This document shows, in pieces, positions 59,586 through 64,000 of a DNA stretch of 64,000 bases. The stretch lies in assembly GCA_003220435.1 (NCBI GenBank), contig QHSL01000092.1, positions 1-64,000 on the forward strand. Direction: 5' to 3'. The DNA comes from Candidatus Rokuibacteriota bacterium. Its GTDB lineage: Bacteria; Methylomirabilota; Methylomirabilia; Rokubacteriales; CSP1-6. The notes beneath the pieces were generated by a model that saw nothing but the letters and a program-made list of their open reading frames with translations, ran no database searches and was not told the origin of the DNA. Position 1 is the first letter of the stretch. Each line of letters starts with the position of its first letter. The position numbers and the translations under genes are program-made.

Positions 59586-61989
59586 ATGAGAGATCAGGCG
59601 CGGGTGGTGATCATCGGTGGCGGGATCGCGGGGTGTAGTGTCGCGTTTCACCTGGCGGAGAAGGGGTGGACGGATGCGGTGCTGGTCGACAAGGGCGAGC
59701 TCACCAGCGGAACCACGTGGCATGCGGCGGGGATGGTCACCCACTTCCACACCTCGCCGACGCTCATGCGGATGCGGCAGTACTCGATCGCGCTCTACCG
59801 GCGCCTGCAGGCCGAGCCGGGATCGGTCGAGCACTGGCACGAGGTCGGCAGCCTGCGCGTCGCGTCGAGCCGGGACCAGATGCGTGGACACGATCTCGCC
59901 GGCCGAGTCGCTGCGCATCTTTCCCCTCATGTCCCCCGAAAATCTGTACGGCGCGATGTACCTGCCCGGCGATGGGTGGATCGATCCGAGCGGCGCCACG
60001 ATGGAGCTGGCCGCGCGGGCGCGCCGGCTGGGCGTCGAGATCGTCACTGGCGTGCGGGTCACCGGGGTCACGCGCGGAGCGCGCGGCGAGGTCACGGCGG
60101 TCGAGACCGAGGGCGGCGCCATCAGGACCGAGTGCGTGGTCAACGCCGGCGGCATGTGGGCCGCGCAGATCGCCGCGATGGTCGGCGTCAGCAGCCTGCC
60201 GATCACGCCGCTGATCCACCAGCATCTGGCCACGAAGCCGATCCCCGGGCACGAGCTCGGCCGCGCGACGCCGTGCCTGCGTGACCCGGAGAACCTCGCC
60301 TACATGCGCGAGGAAGTCGGCGGCTTCCTGATCGGCGGCTTCGAGCGGAGCCCGGTCGCGTGGTCGATCGACGGCGTGCCGTGGGACTTCACGCAGAAGC
60401 TCCTGCCCTCCGACTGGGAGCTGTTCAACGAGATCCTCGAGGGCGCCATCCGCCGGGTGCCCGTGCTCGCCCAGGCCGAGCTCGCGCACCTGGTGAACGG
60501 TCCAGAGGGCATCACGCCGGACAGCCGTCCCCTGCTCGGACCCCTGCCGGGCGTGCCGGGCTTCTGGATGGCGGCCGGCCTCTCCCACACGGGGTTCGGC
60601 GCCGGGGGGGCGATCGGCGCGATCCTCGCCGACTGGCTCGTCGAGGGCGAGCCGCCCTACGACGTGACGGAGCTGAACGTGCGGCGCTTCGGCCCCGTGT
60701 ACGCCGATCGCGCGTATGCCGCCGAGCGCGCGCGCGAGTCGTACAAGTACTACTACATGCTCCGCTACCCTCACGACGAGAACGAGTGGGCCCGCGGGCG
60801 CCGCCCGAGCCCGCTCGACGCGCGCCTCGCCGAGGCCGGCGCCGTGTTCGGCGAGAAGAACGGCTGGGAGCGGCCGAACTACTTCGTGCCGGGCGCGAGG
60901 GGGCGGCGCGCTGGCGTGGACCAGCGCGCGTGGGGCTGGGTGCGGCCGCAGTTCTTCGAGCGCGTGGGCGCCGAGCATCGAGCGGTGCGCGAGCGGGCCG
61001 GGCTCTTCGACTTCACCTCGTTCGGCAAGCTCGACGTGAGCGGGCCCGGGGCCCTGGCGTTGCTCCAGCGGCTCGCCGACAACGACGTCGACCGTCCACC
61101 CGGCACCGTCATCTACACGCAGTTCTTGAACCCGCGTGGCGGGATCGAGAGCGATCTGACCATCACCCGCTGGGCCGAGGATCACTTCCGGGTGACGACG
61201 GGCAGCAACTTCCTCGCGAGCGATCTCGGCTGGATCCGGATGCACATGCCGTCCGGGGGCGTGGAGGTGCGCGACGTCACCGACCAGCTCGCGTGCATCG
61301 GCCTCTGGGGACCCGCGGCGCGCCGCGTGCTGGCGATGGCCACGGCGGGCGACGTGTCCAACGAGGCGCTTCCTTATATGTCGGCGCGCTGGATCGACCT
61401 GGCCGGCGTCCGCGTCCAGGCCCAGCGCGTGACGTACGTGGGCGAGCTCGGCTGGGAGCTCTACGTCCAGAACGAGCGCGGCGTCGCCGTGTGGGACGCG
61501 CTGCTGAGCGCCGGCCGCCCCTTCGGCGTCGAGCCGGCCGGTTACAAGGCCGTCGACTCGCTGAGGCTCGAGAAGGGCTACCGCTACTGGAGCAGCGACC
61601 TCACGCCGGCCGAGAACCCATACGAGGCGGGCCTCGGCTTCTGCGTGCGGCTGCAGAAGTCCGACTTCATCGGGCGCGATGCGCTGCGCCGGATCAAGGC
61701 CGCGGGCGTCCAGCGGAAGCTCTGCACGATCACGCTGACCGCGGCGCTCCCGCACGACTCCGATCTCTACGGCGGCGAAGCGGTCTACGCGGACGGTCGC
61801 GTGATCGGTCGGCTCCGGAGCGGAGGCTGGGGCTACACGGTCGGCAAGCACATCGGCTTCGTCTACTTGCCGCCGGCGCTCGGCGCCGTCGGCACGCCCC
61901 TCGAGGTCGAAGCGTTCGGCGTGCGGCACGCCGCCGAGGTGGCGCCCGACGTGCTGTACGATCCGGCCGGCGCCCGCCTCCGCCTCTAG
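59586..61989 (+). pseudogene. Dimethylglycine/sarcosine dehydrogenase-like gene (DAO-GcvT fusion), frameshifted
   Basis: The first 100 codons (MRDQARVVIIGGGIAGCSVA, VDKGELTSGTTWHAAG, EHWHEVGSLRVASSRDQ) give the FAD-binding part. The frame then changes at about 59,883 and the rest (VDTISPAESLRIFPL, GDGWIDPSGATMELA, and the GcvT-like folate domain YVGELGWELYVQNERGVAVWD in two blocks) is open to the stop. Family members usually have about 15 residues between the two joined parts, so a short out-of-frame deletion is likely. The intact enzyme would remove N-methyl groups to tetrahydrofolate. An assembly error is the alternative. Confidence 0.85.
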
Positions 61990-62003
61990 ATCTCTCGCCT
62001 ATA

Positions 62004-63254
62004 ATGCTGACGATGGCGCATGTCGAAGCCCGCGCGTTGCTGGACCGGCTGATCACCGAGCACAAGGCCGGCCACGCCCTCCAGCGCGAGTTCCAGACCG
62101 ACCCCGGCATCTACCAGCTCGACGTCGATCGCATCTGGCGCCGTGGCTGGCTCTTCGCCGGCCACGCGTGTCAGGTGAAGCGTCCGGGTGACTATTTCGT
62201 CTTCGACGTCGACACCGACTCGGTCATCGTGATCCGCGGCGACGACGAGCGGATCCACGCGCTTCACAACACGTGCCGCCATCGCGGCATGAAAGTCTGC
62301 CAGAGGGAATCCGGCCACGCCGCCCGCATCGTCTGCCCGTATCACCAATGGTCGTACGCGCGGAACGGCGATCTGGTGGCGTGCGGCGGGATGGACCGGG
62401 ACGGTGATCTCGATCGGCGCGACTACGGCCTGCACCGCGTCCACGCCCGCGAGGTCGGCGGGCTCGTGTTCGTCTGCCTGGCCGCGGAGCCGATCCCGTT
62501 CGAGCCGGCCGCGCAGGCGCTCGCCCCGCTGCTGGGCCCGCAGGGATTCGAGCGCGCCAGGGTCGCCGCGGCGCGCGACTACGAGGTGCGCGCGAACTGG
62601 AAGCTCGTGTGGGAAAACAACCGCGAGTGCTGGCACTGCAACGCGAACCATCCCCAGTACGTCAAGGCCAACTACGACAACGCGCCGATCGACGACGCCG
62701 CGCTCCGGCGTGAGATCGAGGCGCAGGCCCACGCGACCTCGGCACGGCTCGAGGCCGATGGCCTCCTGATCGACTATCGGGAGGCGGGCATGGCGCCCTT
62801 CCCGGCGCCCGATTGCTGGTGGTCGATCAACCGCACGCCGCTGGTCCCGGGCTGGGTCACCGAGTCGATGGACGGCAAGCCGGTCGCGCCCCTGATGGGC
62901 AGCTACTCGACGCGTGACGTCGGCACGCTCCGCATGCGCACGATGCCGAACTTCTGGAACCATGCGAGCAGCGATCACGCGGTGTCCACCCGCCTGGCCC
63001 CGGCCGGTCCACAGACGACGCGCGTGCAGGTCCAGTGGCTCGTGCACGAGGACGCCGTCGAGGGCACGGACTACGAGCTCGACGCGCTGCTGCCCTTCTG
63101 GGAGCTGACGAGCGTCCAGGACTGGACCCTGTGCGAGAAGAACCAGGCGGGCGTGAACTCGTCCGCGTTCACGCCCGGGCCCTACTCCACGAAGCGCGAG
63201 TACAACGTGATCCGTTACACGGAGTGGTATCTGCACGAGATCGCGCGGCCGTAG
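62004..63254 (+). CDS. Rieske non-heme iron oxygenase (glycine-betaine/stachydrine demethylase-like)
   Basis: A 416-residue alpha subunit. The Rieske cluster motif is CRHRGMKVC-x-CPYHQW with CxH and CxxH pairs at about residues 91-113. The mononuclear iron site is ENNRECWHCNANHPQY, the H-x4-H pattern with the preceding acidic bridge. This type demethylates quaternary amines (GbcA, stachydrine demethylase). It follows the dehydrogenase-like gene by 14 nt, the same pairing as in glycine-betaine breakdown. No reductase gene is nearby. An ATG three codons later is possible. Confidence 0.91.
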   Translation: MLTMAHVEARALLDRLITEHKAGHALQREFQTDPGIYQLDVDRIWRRGWLFAGHACQVKRPGDYFVFDVDTDSVIVIRGDDERIHALHNTCRHRGMKVCQRESGHAARIVCPYHQWSYARNGDLVACGGMDRDGDLDRRDYGLHRVHAREVGGLVFVCLAAEPIPFEPAAQALAPLLGPQGFERARVAAARDYEVRANWKLVWENNRECWHCNANHPQYVKANYDNAPIDDAALRREIEAQAHATSARLEADGLLIDYREAGMAPFPAPDCWWSINRTPLVPGWVTESMDGKPVAPLMGSYSTRDVGTLRMRTMPNFWNHASSDHAVSTRLAPAGPQTTRVQVQWLVHEDAVEGTDYELDALLPFWELTSVQDWTLCEKNQAGVNSSAFTPGPYSTKREYNVIRYTEWYLHEIARP

Positions 63255-63291
63255 GGCCAGGAAGTGCTCCGGCTCGACGGTCCCGGCGCGT

Positions 63292-64000
63292 CTAGTCCTC
63301 GCTCGGTCGCGACTCGTCGGCGAAGCGGAGCAGCGCGATCACGAGCGCGACGATCACCGGGCCCAGGACCATCCCGATCACGCCGAACGTCGAGAGACCG
63401 CCCATGAGGCCGAGAAAGACCGGGAGCGTCGAGATCTGAGCCCGGCCCGAGACGACGAGGGGCTTCAAAAAGTTGTCGATGGTGCCGACCAGCGCCAGCG
63501 ACCACATCAGCAGGAAGACCGACGCCCCCAGCCGCTCCTGCACCAGGAGCACGGCGACGGCCGGGATCCAGACGAGCGCGGTGCCCACCATCGGCACCAG
63601 CGACACGATCGAGCTCAGCACCCCGAACACCACGGGCGAGGGCAGCCCGACCAGGGCGAAGCCGATCCCGAGGAGCGTGCCCTGGGCCACCGCGGTGAGG
63701 AGCGTGCCGAGGACGACAGCGCGCGTGACCGCGGACAGATGAGCGAGCAGCGTCGCCTTCCGCGCCGGGTCCATCGGGATCAGGCGCACGGCCCGCCGGA
63801 CCATGTCCGCGCCGTCACGCAGGAAGAAGAACAGGAGGAAGAGCACCAGGACGAAACCGACCACGACGCCGAGGGCGCCGACGACGAACGCGCCGCTCAT
63901 GCCCACCGCGGTTCGCAGAGCGCTCTGACCGCTCTGCAGCAGCCAGTCCTGGATCTGCTCCGCGCTCACCGGCAGATGGGCCAGCATGCGATCGATGACT
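63292..64000 (-). CDS. AI-2E family transporter (PerM/YhhT-like), 5' end outside the window
   Basis: At least 235 residues of a polytopic membrane protein, open to the window edge. LFLLFFFLRDGADMV, TRAVVLGTLLTAVAQGTL, and FLKPLVVSGRAQISTLPVFLGLMGGLSTFG (two blocks) with GMVLGPVIVAL are the C-terminal signatures of the AI-2E transporter superfamily. The missing start lies beyond 64,000. Such proteins export small molecules or ions; the ligand is not visible. It is convergent with the Rieske gene. Confidence 0.9.
   Translation of the reverse strand, partial: VIDRMLAHLPVSAEQIQDWLLQSGQSALRTAVGMSGAFVVGALGVVVGFVLVLFLLFFFLRDGADMVRRAVRLIPMDPARKATLLAHLSAVTRAVVLGTLLTAVAQGTLLGIGFALVGLPSPVVFGVLSSIVSLVPMVGTALVWIPAVAVLLVQERLGASVFLLMWSLALVGTIDNFLKPLVVSGRAQISTLPVFLGLMGGLSTFGVIGMVLGPVIVALVIALLRFADESRPSED

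Noticed and set aside
59764-61929. A 721-codon minus-strand open frame
   Set aside because: It is the antisense of the GcvT-like domain and has no recognisable domain.
60360-62003. Long N-terminal extension of the Rieske protein frame
   Set aside because: The Rieske domain begins soon after 62004 with a suitable ATG; the upstream part is a shadow of the dehydrogenase-like gene.

Overview
The window is high-GC bacterial DNA with almost no non-coding space. It has no rRNA, tRNA, CRISPR array or intact insertion sequence that I can see. A Wzm/Wzt-type polysaccharide exporter, a lipobox lipoprotein, sigma-54 promoters and several periplasmic binding proteins point to a diderm (Gram-negative-type) bacterium. 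The mix of a stressosome, NtrC-type regulation, Rieske and phosphonate genes suits an uncultured soil lineage such as Methylomirabilota/Rokubacteria or a deltaproteobacterium-like group. That placement is an impression from gene content, not a measurement.

Layout. (1) 1-22.7 kb, almost all on the minus strand: a long polysaccharide (O-antigen/capsule/EPS) locus read from right to left. It starts with a NusG/RfaH-like antiterminator, an ExeA-like ATPase and a CpsD-like ATPase. It continues with YvcK, the initiating sugar transferase, a UDP-sugar dehydrogenase, glycosyltransferases, an FAD enzyme with a duplicated membrane domain, the Wzm/Wzt exporter, three tandem GT4 enzymes, a methyltransferase and GT-C-like membrane proteins. 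Many genes overlap by ATGA or GTGA. One divergent lipoprotein gene interrupts the row. Just upstream of the antiterminator lies a 16-codon remnant of the 3' end of glmS. (2) 23.1-30.6 kb, minus strand: a stressosome module (RsbR, RsbS, RsbT and RsbX-like). It overlaps directly into a histidine kinase whose N-terminus looks like the RsbT-binding domain of RsbU, then a NarL-type response regulator. A PHP protein, a second paralogous regulator, a degenerate ANTAR regulator and a small Arg-rich protein follow. (3) 30.7-38.2 kb: metabolic genes (SDR, acyl-CoA carboxyltransferase, PIG-L deacetylase, NlpC/P60, FAA hydrolase, MaoC, LeuD, LeuC). (4) 38.3-43.4 kb: a sigma-54 locus. A membrane histidine kinase and NtrC-like activator are divergent from a tiny secreted protein made of IQAPR repeats. 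Good -24/-12 promoters lie in front of both and in front of another secreted protein, with paired palindromes between the divergent promoters. (5) 43.4-51.9 kb: a PEP-mutase/isocitrate-lyase-family enzyme, an ABC importer without ATPase, an amidohydrolase, RidA, a DAO-type oxidase, a MarR regulator and a second small Arg-rich protein. (6) 52.1-64 kb: phosphonate uptake (PhnD, PhnC, PhnE), a 2-aminoethylphosphonate-type importer, a frameshifted dimethylglycine/sarcosine-dehydrogenase-like gene, a Rieske demethylase-type oxygenase and a truncated AI-2E family permease.

Two families of non-coding repeats occur only in the right half: a roughly 50-bp GC-rich element (four copies in front of genes) and a roughly 165-bp long-hairpin element (two copies) whose outer stems differ in sequence but keep pairing.

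Most noteworthy are the stressosome wired to a two-component system, the sigma-54 regulon of secreted proteins with its operators, the covarying hairpin element, the glmS 3' remnant, and two phosphonate transporter genes whose only sensible start codon is ATA.
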